Of a stretch of 64,000 nucleotides of DNA, positions 43,072-52,505 are shown piece by piece; position 1 is the stretch's first letter; each line of letters begins with the position of its first letter. The DNA is taken from contig NZ_CP049057.1 in the NCBI RefSeq assembly GCF_011044175.1, positions 3,269,501 through 3,333,500 of the forward strand. The letters run 5' to 3'. Position numbers and translations under genes: made by a program. The notes beneath the pieces are model-generated. The model saw nothing but the letters and a program-made list of their open reading frames with translations. It did no database searches and was not told the DNA's origin. This DNA is from Rasiella rasia. Lineage in GTDB: Bacteria; Bacteroidota; Bacteroidia; Flavobacteriales; Flavobacteriaceae.

Positions 43072-44786
43072 TAGTTCGTTTTTTTTACGCGTTTTAAAAA
43101 CAAGAAATTTTGCGGATTGATACCCAAGCCAGAAACATTTTTCTGCACGAATCTAACCGCCATGTCGTAATATAAAGGAACAACAGGCGCATCTTGTATT
43201 ATAAGACTGTCCATTTTGGTGTAAAGCAATTTACGATCGTCTATTGAAGATATGTTTTGAGCTGTAATATAAAGGCTGTCAAAAAGTTCATTCTTATAGT
43301 GAGTATAATTTGGGCCGTTAGGAGTAAAATTCTCACTGTAAAACAAAGAAAGATAATTTTCGGCATCTGGATAATCTGCAATCCAACTGGCTCTAAATAT
43401 ATCTAGTTCACCACTACTTTTCTTTTGGCGTAATGTTGAGGGAGGCATTACATCTATAGTTACGGCAATCCCTATTTTTTCAAGCTCCCGCTGAATGTAT
43501 TCGCAAACATCTAAGTATTGACTGTTGGTGCCTATGGTTATTTGCGGATTTGTATTTCCACTTTCAGTTTTATAGGCTTCAATGAGTTGACGGGCTTTCT
43601 CGGGTTGGTAGCTATAGCCTTCAATTGCATTATAGCCAGGTAGGCCTTTAGGGATAAAACCATGTATGGCAGGAATGCCCATGCCATTGCGTAAATATTT
43701 CACCATTTTCACTCTGTCAAAACCATAATTTACAGCTTGCCGTAGTAATTTACTTTGAACTTCAGAAGTATTGGTAGGCATAAAAAACCCTAAGTACTCT
43801 GTGTTTAAGTAAGGTGTGGTATTTAAGTTTACTGTGGCTTCATATTTTGGTTGCAATTCACCAGTGGTGGTAATAATTTCGTCTTTGTACGAATTATCTA
43901 AGCCGCTCATAAAATCAATCTTTCCTTGTGCAAATTGAAGAAATTCACTTTGCTTATCTGGTAGAAAAGTAATTGCCACGGCCTCCAAGTAAGGAAGCTT
44001 TTTTCCTTGAGCATCGACTTCAAAATAATGCGGATTTTTTCTAAAAACCAATTTTACATTTTCTTCCCATAGTTTAAACTGAAAAGGACCTGTGCCCACA
44101 GGATTCCTTCTAAATTTACTACCATAAAAATCTATAGCCTCTTTAGGAACTACAGAACAGTATCGCATAGACAGCAGTCCTAAAAATGCAGGGAAGGGCT
44201 GTTTTAATTGGACTACAAAGGTGGTGTCATTTTCGGCATAAAAACGTTCTACATTTTGAAGCACCCAACTACCTGGCGAAGCTACTTTAGGGTCTATGAG
44301 TCTCTTAAAGCTATAGGTGAAATCTGTAGCAGTAACAGCTCTTGTAGAATCATTTCCGAAGACTCCATTTCTATGAAAAAATACATCGTCTCGCAAGGTA
44401 AATGTATAGGTTAGTGTAGTGTCGTTTATAACCCATGATTTGGCAATGTCGGGTTGTACATTTAGAGAATCGTCTAATTGAACCAGCCCATTGTATAGCT
44501 GATTTGTAGGCCAAATAGTTTGCGGATTTCTTGCAAATGCCGGGTCTAAAGAGGCAATATTGCTGTGTTCGTTGTATCTAAAAACTAAGTGATCGTTAGA
44601 GCCATCATTATTGTTTGTGCAGGATGCCAAGAAAAGCACTAGAGCTACTCCTATAAATAAGAGTAGGTAGTATTTGTTTGTAGGGTGCTGGGTTCTAGAG
44701 CTGGGATGCTGTATGTTTAATGCCAGATAAGATTGTGAATTACTCTGTTTCAAATGGTTCAATTTATTTACGGCAGACAAGAACAA
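43071..44786 (-). CDS. ABC-type peptide (OppA/DppA-like) substrate-binding lipoprotein
   Basis: 571 residues as read from a TTG at 44786; no ATG occurs before the conserved part. The lipobox LASC (Cys about residue 56) is preceded by a hydrophobic signal that starts only at about residue 38. The family-5 solute-binding core is clear: EHSNIASLDPAFARNPQT, LYNGLVQLDDSLNVQPDIAKSW, DVFFHRNGVFGND, and GTGPFQFKLWEENVKLVFRKNPHY. It should bind peptides in the periplasm. No permease or ATPase gene is nearby. Residues 24-37 are encoded by a repeat-like stretch (44685-44714), so the true N-terminus is uncertain. Confidence 0.8.
   Translation of the reverse strand: MFLSAVNKLNHLKQSNSQSYLALNIQHPSSRTQHPTNKYYLLLFIGVALVLFLASCTNNNDGSNDHLVFRYNEHSNIASLDPAFARNPQTIWPTNQLYNGLVQLDDSLNVQPDIAKSWVINDTTLTYTFTLRDDVFFHRNGVFGNDSTRAVTATDFTYSFKRLIDPKVASPGSWVLQNVERFYAENDTTFVVQLKQPFPAFLGLLSMRYCSVVPKEAIDFYGSKFRRNPVGTGPFQFKLWEENVKLVFRKNPHYFEVDAQGKKLPYLEAVAITFLPDKQSEFLQFAQGKIDFMSGLDNSYKDEIITTTGELQPKYEATVNLNTTPYLNTEYLGFFMPTNTSEVQSKLLRQAVNYGFDRVKMVKYLRNGMGIPAIHGFIPKGLPGYNAIEGYSYQPEKARQLIEAYKTESGNTNPQITIGTNSQYLDVCEYIQRELEKIGIAVTIDVMPPSTLRQKKSSGELDIFRASWIADYPDAENYLSLFYSENFTPNGPNYTHYKNELFDSLYITAQNISSIDDRKLLYTKMDSLIIQDAPVVPLYYDMAVRFVQKNVSGLGINPQNFLFLKRVKKTN
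44685..44714. repeat. Short tandem-like repeat at the 5' end of the binding-protein gene
   Basis: Two units of about 13 bp beginning GCTGGG lie side by side (GCTGGGTTCTAGA and GCTGGGATGCTGT). The composition differs from the surrounding code and resembles small interspersed repeats of Bacteroidota intergenic DNA. It encodes the segment just before the lipoprotein signal. Confidence 0.4.
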
Positions 44787-44960
44787 CTTCGGCTAAAGTA
44801 TGGGTTGTTTCTCCCCAATTAATTGTCTTCTTCCAATAATCATCTACTCAAGTTAGAGAGTTATAAAGTTGTATTGCTGTTCTTTCAAAAGTAATACATT
44901 TATGCAATAAACAAGGCGTTAAACGTTTCGCTTCTTGCTTTCAACTCTGCGCATACACTA

Positions 44961-44991
44961 CTTTCGATTAGTATAGAAATTGCTACCTTTG
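44961..44991 (+). promoter_or_regulatory. Promoter of mtaB
   Basis: CTTT at 44961-44964, a 19-nt spacer and a perfect -7 element TACCTTTG at 44984-44991. The ATG follows 19 bp later. Confidence 0.6.
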
Positions 44992-45010
44992 CCCTCAATT
45001 TTAGTTATTG

Positions 45011-46363
45011 ATGTCTACACACAAAAAAGTCGCATACTACACGCTTGGCTGTAAACTGAATTTCAGTGAAACAGCTACTATCGCCAGAAATTTTGAGGAC
45101 GAAGGATTTTCACGTGTTGACTTTTCAGAAAAGGCAGATATTTATGTTATCAATACCTGTAGTGTTACAGAAAATGCCGACAAGCGCTTTAAAAGTATTG
45201 TAAAGAAGGCTCAAAAGAGTAATCCTGAAGCTTTTGTGGCTGCGGTGGGTTGTTATGCGCAACTAAAACCACAAGAATTGGCAGATGTTAATGGGGTAGA
45301 TTTGGTGTTGGGTGCTACAGAAAAGTTTAAGATTACCTCTTATATTAACGACTTATTAGCTAGCCCCGATCGCAGCACATCGGCGCAAATACATTCTTGT
45401 GAAATTGAAGATGCAGATTTTTACGTAGGGTCGTATAGTGTGGGTGATAGAACCAGGGCTTTTTTAAAAGTACAGGACGGCTGTGATTATAAATGTACGT
45501 ACTGTACGATTCCATTAGCACGTGGTATTTCTAGGAGCGATACTCTTGAGAATGTTTTAAAAAATGCTGCGGAAATTTCCGAACAAAACATAAAAGAGAT
45601 TGTTTTAACAGGCGTAAATATTGGTGATTACGGTAAAGGAGAATTTGGAAACAAAAAACATGAACATACCTTTTTAGAGCTATGCGAAGCTTTGGACGAT
45701 GTGCAAGGTGTAGAACGTCTTCGTATTTCTTCTATTGAACCAAATTTGTTAAAAAATGAGACCATAGATTTTGTATCTAAATCTAGAACCTTTGTACCTC
45801 ATTTTCATATACCACTGCAAAGTGGTAGTAACGCTTTGTTGAAATTAATGCGTCGTCGCTATATGCGCGAATTGTATGTAGATCGCGTGAATAAAATTAA
45901 AACGGTAATGCCGCATGCTTGTATTGGCGTAGACGTAATTGTTGGATTTCCGGGTGAAACGGAAGAACGGTTTTTAGAAACCTATCATTTCTTGAACGAA
46001 TTAGACATCTCATATTTACATGTTTTTACCTATTCTGAAAGGGATAATACTCCGGCAGCGACTATGGATGGGGTTGTGCCTAAAAATGTTCGTGCAAAAC
46101 GCAGTAAAATGCTTCGGGGACTTTCGGCTAAAAAACGACGCGCTTTTTACGAAGGACAAATAGGTACAAAGCGAACCATTTTATTTGAAGGTGAAAACAA
46201 GTTGGGGTACATTCACGGATTTACCGAAAATTATGTAAAAGTAAAAGCCCCGTGGAATCCGGAGCTTGTAAATACTATGCATGAAGTTACGTTAACGGAA
46301 ATAGATGAAGACGGACTTGTACGATTTCAGTATGTACAAGAACCGATTTTAGTTGGTCAATAA
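45011..46363 (+). CDS. mtaB: tRNA (N6-threonylcarbamoyladenosine37-C2)-methylthiotransferase
   Basis: 450 residues from the ATG at 45011 (TTG at 45008 is just upstream). A radical-SAM methylthiotransferase that turns t6A37 into ms2t6A37 in tRNA. The N-terminal MTTase domain with three cluster cysteines (GCKLNFSETA, TCSVTENADKRF, GCYAQ) is followed by the radical SAM CxxxCxxC in DGCDYKCTYCTIPLARG (about 150-165). The C-terminal TRAM-like region closes the protein. Signatures favour MtaB over MiaB. The gene ends 15 bp inside the convergent phosphatase/barrel gene. Confidence 0.92.
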   Translation: MSTHKKVAYYTLGCKLNFSETATIARNFEDEGFSRVDFSEKADIYVINTCSVTENADKRFKSIVKKAQKSNPEAFVAAVGCYAQLKPQELADVNGVDLVLGATEKFKITSYINDLLASPDRSTSAQIHSCEIEDADFYVGSYSVGDRTRAFLKVQDGCDYKCTYCTIPLARGISRSDTLENVLKNAAEISEQNIKEIVLTGVNIGDYGKGEFGNKKHEHTFLELCEALDDVQGVERLRISSIEPNLLKNETIDFVSKSRTFVPHFHIPLQSGSNALLKLMRRRYMRELYVDRVNKIKTVMPHACIGVDVIVGFPGETEERFLETYHFLNELDISYLHVFTYSERDNTPAATMDGVVPKNVRAKRSKMLRGLSAKKRRAFYEGQIGTKRTILFEGENKLGYIHGFTENYVKVKAPWNPELVNTMHEVTLTEIDEDGLVRFQYVQEPILVGQ

Positions 46364-49300
46364 AAATCCTACCTGAATTATTGCGTCTTCTTCCGAAACA
46401 AAATACCCTGCCTTTAATGCCAATGAATTAAGTCCGCTTAGCCAAATACCACCTCCATACGATGTATGCAGCGTGTCTGAGGTATCTACATCACTCCAAA
46501 CCCTTCCGTAGTCAAAACCACCAAACATTCCAAAGGTAATAGGAACTACAGATGTAGTAATTCGTGCCAATCTTAGTTTTAAGTCGCTCGTATGATAAAA
46601 GGAAGTTTCGCCTGTAAAACGCTCATTTCTATATCCGCGTAGGCCATTATTGCCACCAATAGAATTTGCATGGTAGAAGAAATAATCATCTCCAATATTG
46701 GTTCTAACAGCTGCAGACGAGCCCAAAACTAGACTACCCGACGGTACTAAACCTTCTTCAAAACCAACCTTTAGTCCAGCGTATGCAAACGCATTGTTGC
46801 TTAATTCGAGATTACTTTTATACCCAACTACGGCCTCGAAATGGCGTGCTTTTGTTGGAAAATCCATTGCATTTTGGTTGCGATACTTAACACTAGCCTC
46901 ACCACCTACATAATTTTGCATGTCGAATACATTGGGGTTCACAGCTAAATTACTTGGTGTAAAAAGTCTGTCTGGCGAATCTTGCACCTCAAAACTTTCA
47001 AATAACGCTTTAAATTTTAGTGTTTTAAATGCGATACCAACATCGGCTTTAATTTGCTGGGTTCTAGCTCTATTATAGTCTCTTTCAACCGCATCATCAT
47101 CGTAATTAGAATCATTTCCGAAGCCAAAGAAATTGTTAGAAAAAGAATCACTCGTAAAGTATCCTCCTACTTCTAGGTTCCATTGTGGAAAGATGTTTAC
47201 AAATGTTCCTTCGTATTCTAATTCTATTGCTTCAAAGTTAAAATAATAGTTGGCTGAAAGGAAGTGTTTGTATCGAAAAGGATTACCATTAAAACCATAA
47301 TTTGTATAGGTGTCTTTAGCTCCTAGAAAAAGTCCGTCGTCTGTTTGAAATCCAATGTTTGGTAAAATTACATGGTTGTTTTCTTTGAAGTAGCGCCAGT
47401 GATAGGTATTGGTTTCAAACTGGTTTGTAAATTGGTGTGCTGGTTTTTTCTCATCAAACTCAGTTTCTTCGTATTTCCAATCGTATACCTTTAGTTGGCG
47501 ACGATTTTCAATAGTAAACTTATCTTTTCCGAAGCCTCCAATTAACCGTACTTTAATAGGGTTATTACCATCTCCAGTAACTGTAAACTCATCGTCATCA
47601 TTAAGTCCGTAGATCCAAATTTCTTTTGTTTCTTCTTTGTTAAATATACGTTCAAAAATTACAGGGTCTTTTTCGTTCTTTTTTGCACGCTTGATGGTAA
47701 CCTTGGTTTGTCCATCTTGCAATCTGATTACTTCAATCTTGTCGTCTTTATCGGTACCATGTACGGCAACTGTTCTATTGAGATAAGTAGCGTACCTGTT
47801 GGCGTACTCATCTAATTTTTTCAATCTAGATTTAAGACTTTGCTTTAGTTTTTCAGATGTTTCGTCTTGCACTTCAGAAGGAAGTCGTTGCCATGCAGCA
47901 TCTATGTCACTTTCTGAAAGATTCTCTTGAATATACTTTGCTTCTTCCAACCAAGCCGCTTTTCCGTAGGCAGTAAGAAAGGCACGATCTAAATTGTTTC
48001 CTTCGCCGTTATACCACTTAACATCACGAATTTCATCTTGGTACGACTGCCAGAATCGGGTATCGGGCAAAAACATTTTGATGATTGGCATCATGAGTCC
48101 ATCAAACTTTGAGAAGGCTGCATCTCTGTCTCGAGGTATAGGAATGAATCTTGTGTCATCATCGTTAATCTCATATTGAGCAAAACGCCACTGGTCTTGA
48201 TGCCTATCCCAGTCTCCAATAAGCATATCGAAGAGACGAGCTCGTATCCATGCTTTCTGGTCTACTGTATATTTTTCGTCCTCACGTAATTTTTCTAGCA
48301 CATCTGTGGTACTTTCAAAATCTACGATAGATCCGCCACCAGGATTAGCGCGATTATAACCTGAGTAATTGTTGTGACCGTCGTTTGGACGTTCTTCTAG
48401 CCAATAAAGGGCATTTCCGTAGTTAGTGCCCAAAGGGTCTAAATTTGGCTGCTTTGGGATATAAGCAAGCTGAATATTTGCGTGATTTATGTTAACCTTC
48501 GCTGCCATGGGGTCTATGACTAGCATCATGTACGGATGTGTGGTGGTAAAAAAGTCGTAAACCACAGTTTCTGCAAAAGTTCCTCGATATTCGTCTGGTT
48601 CGAAGGTGATTCCCTTTACTTTAAACTTCAAAAATTTGAAAGCATCTTTTTCCAGTCCGCGTATAGCGTATTCTGCACCGTTGGAGTCTTTCAATTTTGC
48701 AGAAAACGTCTGATGTCCTCCTCCTGCTTCTTGAACCGTTAAACCGCCTTTGTATTTTGTTAGGTCAACATTAGGAGCTGTTACTGGTATGCCGTAATAA
48801 GATCTAAAACGTTTTCCCCATAAAAAATTATAAAAACCAGATTTATCTAATTTACTTTTATCATCAACAACGGCCTTTTGTATTGTTTTGTTTGTAAATG
48901 AAGGTTGAGAAGTTTCTGGCGTATTGTCTACTAAAGGAGCGGTCATGGCAAAGGTTTTTTCACCGCCTTCGGTTACAAAAGAGACTGTTGAACTACCATC
49001 TTCATAATACTTAATGATCGAAAATCCTTCTTTACCGTACGTATATTGACCTTCGTATGTTAGTTGCCCTCCCATAGTGGTGAGTCTTCCTTTGCTGAGG
49101 TTGGTTTTAGCCGCGCTACCTATAGATCCACTTATTATTTGATGTATTTTATTTTTTGAAGTGAGATACTGAAGGCTCTTCTCATGTCCAGAGATAATGG
49201 TAACCCTATCTAATTCTTGTACCAATGAAGAAACTTGAATGGAAAGATCTTGATATCTTCTAAAAAAGACCTTTTTTGTATTAAATCCGCCAAAATAATT

Positions 49301-50005
49301 GTTAGCATACATACCGTTGCTAAATACAGGATGATGCATTACAATAACTAAGTTTTTACCCCTAGCATCTTTAATCATGCCTTCTAATTCTTCAATGAAA
49401 ACTCTACGGCTTTTAATTTGCGTACATTTTTCATTCATGCCATTTACGCGATCCCAATTACTAATATACCATTGAGAGTCTATTAAAATCATATCGATAT
49501 CTTCTGATACTTCGCGATATTCTAGCGGACAAACATTATTGGGTTCTACTACAACTCTTTTAAGCTTTTGGTCTTTAATATAGTCTTCTACCCATTCAAT
49601 TTGTTCTGTTTTTTTTGAACTCCATTCTGCATCGCCAGGGGTGAAGTAGGTTTTTCCTTTGAAATTCTTAGCGATGGAAAGTTGTTTTTCTAACAAAGCT
49701 TTGTTTAGGGCTTCATTTTCGAAATTTTCTGAAGTATAATCGCCTACAAATAAGAGTGTACTTTGTTTATTAGACTCCCCGAGTTGTTCTTGCAGTTTGT
49801 TTAAAATTTGTTGATTAGTTGTACTATTGGTTGTACCTAACCCACCGGCTACGTAGAAGGTGTGCACAGGTGTTTTTTTGTTGTTAGTGATACTGTTGGC
49901 ACTAGATGAGAGCTGCTCTTTATAGGTAGTACATGCAGAGAATGCACACACTAAAATTAAGAACGATGAATATGTGAGGAATGTTTTAAAGGTACTTTTA
50001 GGCAT
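46349..50005 (-). CDS. Calcineurin-like phosphatase fused to an outer-membrane beta-barrel, lipoprotein
   Basis: 1218 residues from the ATG at 50005, which places a lipoprotein signal first (MPKSTFKTFL..., Cys about residue 24); a longer reading to 50113 is less likely. The metallophosphatase domain is at about 45-330: VAGGLGTTN, FVGDYTSENF, FTPGDAEW, VIMHHPVFSN and ISGHEKSLQ give the usual D-x-GD-GDxxN-H-GHxH order, with departures from consensus. A middle region of about 400 residues (PRDRDAAFSKFDGL, DMLIGDWDRHQDQW) is followed by a C-terminal BamA/surface-antigen-like barrel (about 900-1218). It is probably an outer-membrane enzyme. Confidence 0.8.
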   Translation of the reverse strand: MPKSTFKTFLTYSSFLILVCAFSACTTYKEQLSSSANSITNNKKTPVHTFYVAGGLGTTNSTTNQQILNKLQEQLGESNKQSTLLFVGDYTSENFENEALNKALLEKQLSIAKNFKGKTYFTPGDAEWSSKKTEQIEWVEDYIKDQKLKRVVVEPNNVCPLEYREVSEDIDMILIDSQWYISNWDRVNGMNEKCTQIKSRRVFIEELEGMIKDARGKNLVIVMHHPVFSNGMYANNYFGGFNTKKVFFRRYQDLSIQVSSLVQELDRVTIISGHEKSLQYLTSKNKIHQIISGSIGSAAKTNLSKGRLTTMGGQLTYEGQYTYGKEGFSIIKYYEDGSSTVSFVTEGGEKTFAMTAPLVDNTPETSQPSFTNKTIQKAVVDDKSKLDKSGFYNFLWGKRFRSYYGIPVTAPNVDLTKYKGGLTVQEAGGGHQTFSAKLKDSNGAEYAIRGLEKDAFKFLKFKVKGITFEPDEYRGTFAETVVYDFFTTTHPYMMLVIDPMAAKVNINHANIQLAYIPKQPNLDPLGTNYGNALYWLEERPNDGHNNYSGYNRANPGGGSIVDFESTTDVLEKLREDEKYTVDQKAWIRARLFDMLIGDWDRHQDQWRFAQYEINDDDTRFIPIPRDRDAAFSKFDGLMMPIIKMFLPDTRFWQSYQDEIRDVKWYNGEGNNLDRAFLTAYGKAAWLEEAKYIQENLSESDIDAAWQRLPSEVQDETSEKLKQSLKSRLKKLDEYANRYATYLNRTVAVHGTDKDDKIEVIRLQDGQTKVTIKRAKKNEKDPVIFERIFNKEETKEIWIYGLNDDDEFTVTGDGNNPIKVRLIGGFGKDKFTIENRRQLKVYDWKYEETEFDEKKPAHQFTNQFETNTYHWRYFKENNHVILPNIGFQTDDGLFLGAKDTYTNYGFNGNPFRYKHFLSANYYFNFEAIELEYEGTFVNIFPQWNLEVGGYFTSDSFSNNFFGFGNDSNYDDDAVERDYNRARTQQIKADVGIAFKTLKFKALFESFEVQDSPDRLFTPSNLAVNPNVFDMQNYVGGEASVKYRNQNAMDFPTKARHFEAVVGYKSNLELSNNAFAYAGLKVGFEEGLVPSGSLVLGSSAAVRTNIGDDYFFYHANSIGGNNGLRGYRNERFTGETSFYHTSDLKLRLARITTSVVPITFGMFGGFDYGRVWSDVDTSDTLHTSYGGGIWLSGLNSLALKAGYFVSEEDAIIQVGFLLTN

Positions 50006-50115
50006 ATATGTATTGTTTATCTGAGATAAAAGTACTGTTTGCATTGTATACAGAAAAGATTTTAGCAATACTTTCACGATTCGATTTAGATAGAATAGCT
50101 TGAGTTTGTCCAAAT

Positions 50116-50156
50116 AAAAAGCTCTTAAATCACCACAAAAGAGAATGTTTAAGAGC
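50116..50156 (-). terminator. Probable terminator after the acetyltransferase gene
   Basis: GCTCTTAAA (50121-50129) is complementary to TTTAAGAGC (50148-50156) across an 18-base loop, with T's following on the minus strand. The stem is only moderately strong. Confidence 0.55.
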
Positions 50157-50181
50157 CATTATAATATAATTGTAACCTCTA

Positions 50182-50481
50182 CTAGATGCTTATGCCAACT
50201 GGTAAAAGTGCTTTGTATTTTCTTCTGTTTTTACGCATAAAGCCTGCGATTTCCGGACTTGTAGGTACTAAGCTAATACCTCTGTCTTTAACTTCTTCAA
50301 AGACCGCTCTTATAAAGATGTCTCTAAAGCCTTGATCTTCCATGTCTTCGGGCATTTCGTATTTTGTAAGAAAGATTTTTCGGTCTTGCAAAGCATACTC
50401 AATGCGCGCCATGTTATCACCTACTTCCAATTCAAATTGGCGGAGAAATTCGTTGTCATTAATTTCTACATCTTCAATCAT
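50182..50481 (-). CDS. Small YjdJ-type GNAT N-acetyltransferase
   Basis: 99 residues from the ATG at 50481; a GTG at 50514 would add 11 residues. The sequence ARIEYALQDRKIFLTKYEMPEDMEDQGFRDIFIRAVFEE followed by LVPTSPEIAGFMRKNRRKY fits the short YjdJ-type Gcn5-related family that has only the acetyl-CoA-binding core. Substrate unknown. A 41-bp dyad lies in the 306-bp gap upstream. Confidence 0.75.
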   Translation of the reverse strand: MIEDVEINDNEFLRQFELEVGDNMARIEYALQDRKIFLTKYEMPEDMEDQGFRDIFIRAVFEEVKDRGISLVPTSPEIAGFMRKNRRKYKALLPVGISI

Positions 50482-50530
50482 AATACTGGGATTTTTAATT
50501 GTTTTCAATGGCACTTAATCTAAATAACTT

Positions 50531-50571
50531 AACGTTGTTTGTAAAACTATAATAGTTGTTTATACAACGTT
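50531..50571. promoter_or_regulatory. Nested dyad symmetry, possible operator
   Basis: AACGTTG (50531-50537) and CAACGTT (50565-50571) flank an exact inner inverted repeat AACTAT-A-ATAGTT (50545-50557), all about the same centre, 50551. Overall symmetry over 41 bp is imperfect in the intermediate arms. It lies 50 bp upstream of the acetyltransferase ATG. The rest of the gap, 50572-50757, shows nothing I can name. Confidence 0.4.
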
Positions 50572-50757
50572 GCGAGGGTTAATTTTATTTAATAGATCTA
50601 CAGTTGTTTTTCAGGTTGACGCAATTATATTCAACTTTTAGGGATATACGTCAATTGAATAAATTAGGATTGATTACATATGTACTACGCATGGATGTGG
50701 TATAATTTATACAGTTAAATATTTAAAAAATGCCCCAAGGTAGATACGGTTACTTCC

Positions 50758-50765
50758 TATCTTTG
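50758..50765 (+). promoter_or_regulatory. -7 promoter element of the alpha/beta hydrolase gene
   Basis: TATCTTTG matches TAnnTTTG exactly and lies 56 bp before the ATG at 50821. A TTTG box 19 bp upstream is not visible. Confidence 0.4.
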
Positions 50766-50820
50766 CATTACAAAGTTACGTAAAAATTGGTACTTATACC
50801 TTGCATTGGTATGTCCTATT

Positions 50821-51483
50821 ATGAATCAAGACATTATACACATTTATTTTGTTCCTGGGCTCGCTGCTGGAAAGGAGATTTTTAAAAATATTAGGCTCCC
50901 CGAAGAACGGTTCAGGATGCATATTATAGAATGGTTAATACCTAACAGGCATGAGCCAATGGTAGTTTATGCTAAACGTATGGCTGCACAAGTGAAGCAT
51001 AACAATGCTGTGTTAGTTGGTGTAAGTTTTGGAGGGGTAGTAGTACAAGAAATGGCGCTTCACCTTGATCTGCAAAAAGTAATTATTATTTCTAGCGTTA
51101 AAGCACGCAAAGAGCTACCAAGACGTTTAAGGATTGCGAGAACAACAAGGGCTTATAAGCTTATTCCTACGCAACTAGTACTTAGTTCAAGCGACCTTAC
51201 GAAGTTTGCAGTAGGTCCACGTTCAAAAAAGCGACTTCAGTTGTATCAGGAGTTTTTGCATGTGCGCGATAAAAGATACCTAGACTGGGCCATAAAGAAC
51301 ATGGTGTGTTGGCGTAGGCGACAACCAGATAAAGATGTGGTTCATATTCACGGAAATGGAGACATAATCTTTCCTATTAAAAACATCGAAAACTGCATGG
51401 TTATAGATGGAGGTACTCATATTATGCTGTTAAATAAAGGCAGTAAGGTTTCAGAAAAAATTATCGAAGTGCTAGCTACATAA
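50821..51483 (+). CDS. Alpha/beta hydrolase
   Basis: 220 residues from the ATG at 50821; an in-frame TTG at 50806 is also possible. The oxyanion-hole region is FVPGLAAGKEIF, the nucleophile elbow is VGVSFGGVVVQ (Ser about 73), an acidic residue follows later (HGNGDIIFP), and the catalytic histidine is probably in GGTHIMLL. The fold is supported but not the substrate; members range from esterases to lipases. The next gene, a lytic transglycosylase, begins 62 bp on with its own weak promoter box. Confidence 0.78.
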   Translation: MNQDIIHIYFVPGLAAGKEIFKNIRLPEERFRMHIIEWLIPNRHEPMVVYAKRMAAQVKHNNAVLVGVSFGGVVVQEMALHLDLQKVIIISSVKARKELPRRLRIARTTRAYKLIPTQLVLSSSDLTKFAVGPRSKKRLQLYQEFLHVRDKRYLDWAIKNMVCWRRRQPDKDVVHIHGNGDIIFPIKNIENCMVIDGGTHIMLLNKGSKVSEKIIEVLAT

Positions 51484-51545
51484 AAGAGTCTTAAATTCTT
51501 GATACCAGCAGTAAGTTTAGCTATCTTTATTGAAAATTTAAAGCA

Positions 51546-52481
51546 ATGAGTATTCTTTCAAAAATTGGCCTTTTGGCATTTGTAGTATTGGTGAGCGGTT
51601 TGTGTGTTAATGCTGTACAAGAGCCAGAAACAACAGACGAATCTGTTCAAAAACGGTTGGTAAACGATTATAATGTTTACGCACTTCCACTACCTGATAA
51701 CATGAATTTTGCAGGAGAGCCTGTGCCATTACATGAGCCAGATATTCGAGAACGAATGGATCGCGAGTTGTTAGTAAATACCTATTGGCAATCTAACGGG
51801 CTTTTAATTTTTAAGCGTGCAAATAAATACTTTCCAATTATTGAACCTTTGTTAGAGAAGTACGGGCTGCCAGATGATTTTAAATACTTGGCTGTTGCCG
51901 AAAGTGGATTAGAAAACAATAGTTCTCCAGCAGGTGCTTCTGGGTTTTGGCATTTTATGAAAGGTACGGGACGTGAATACGGTTTAGAAATTAATGAGTA
52001 TGTTGATGAACGATACGACCTTGAAAAGGCGACTAAAGTAGCAGCAGAATATTTAAAGAAATCTAAAGAAAGATTTGGCAGTTGGACATTGGCTGCAGCG
52101 GCGTATAATGCAGGAAATGGTGGGGTGAATAAGCAAATAACTCGCCAAAAAGCAGATAATGATTATTACGATATTCTTTTAAACTCTGAAACGAGTAGAT
52201 ACGTTTTCCGAATTTTAGCCTTTAAGGAAATTCTTAGTAATCCGGAGAAATACGGATTTAATTTTAGACAACAGGATTTATACCAACCAATACCAACATA
52301 TACCGTAAAAGTGGATACTGCGGTGACAGATTTTGCCGATTTTGCAAAAAAGTTTGATATTAATTATAAAATACTGAAATTGCACAACCCTTGGTTGCGA
52401 GATAATTATTTAAAGAATGCTTCTGGGAAAGAGTACTTTATTCAAATACCTGAAAAAGGATATTACAATACTGGGCAATAA
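51546..52481 (+). CDS. Membrane or secreted lytic transglycosylase (SLT, MltD-like)
   Basis: 311 residues with a signal peptide (ending NAVQ, about residue 24). The SLT domain (about 105-235) carries the catalytic glutamate in AVAESGLENNSSPAGASGFWHFM (E at about 120), the GLEINEYVDERYDLEKAT linker and the AYNAGNGGVNKQI motif. The last 60 residues may form a LysM-like wall-binding unit (IPTYTVKVDTAVTDFADFAKKF, NPWL). It cleaves glycan strands to anhydro-muropeptides in the periplasm. A TATCTTTA box lies upstream at 51522-51529. Confidence 0.9.
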   Translation: MSILSKIGLLAFVVLVSGLCVNAVQEPETTDESVQKRLVNDYNVYALPLPDNMNFAGEPVPLHEPDIRERMDRELLVNTYWQSNGLLIFKRANKYFPIIEPLLEKYGLPDDFKYLAVAESGLENNSSPAGASGFWHFMKGTGREYGLEINEYVDERYDLEKATKVAAEYLKKSKERFGSWTLAAAAYNAGNGGVNKQITRQKADNDYYDILLNSETSRYVFRILAFKEILSNPEKYGFNFRQQDLYQPIPTYTVKVDTAVTDFADFAKKFDINYKILKLHNPWLRDNYLKNASGKEYFIQIPEKGYYNTGQ

Positions 52482-52505
52482 CCAAAACTAATCAAATTGA
52501 AATTC

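Noticed and set aside
44787-45010. Possible small RNA or peptide gene in the gap before mtaB
   Set aside because: Apart from the mtaB promoter and a possible minus-strand box (TACTTTAG) I see no hairpin-terminator or start.
50731-50738. TGCCCCAA in the gap before the alpha/beta hydrolase, as a third small RNA
   Set aside because: No promoter with correct spacing in front and no hairpin or terminator behind it; most likely chance.
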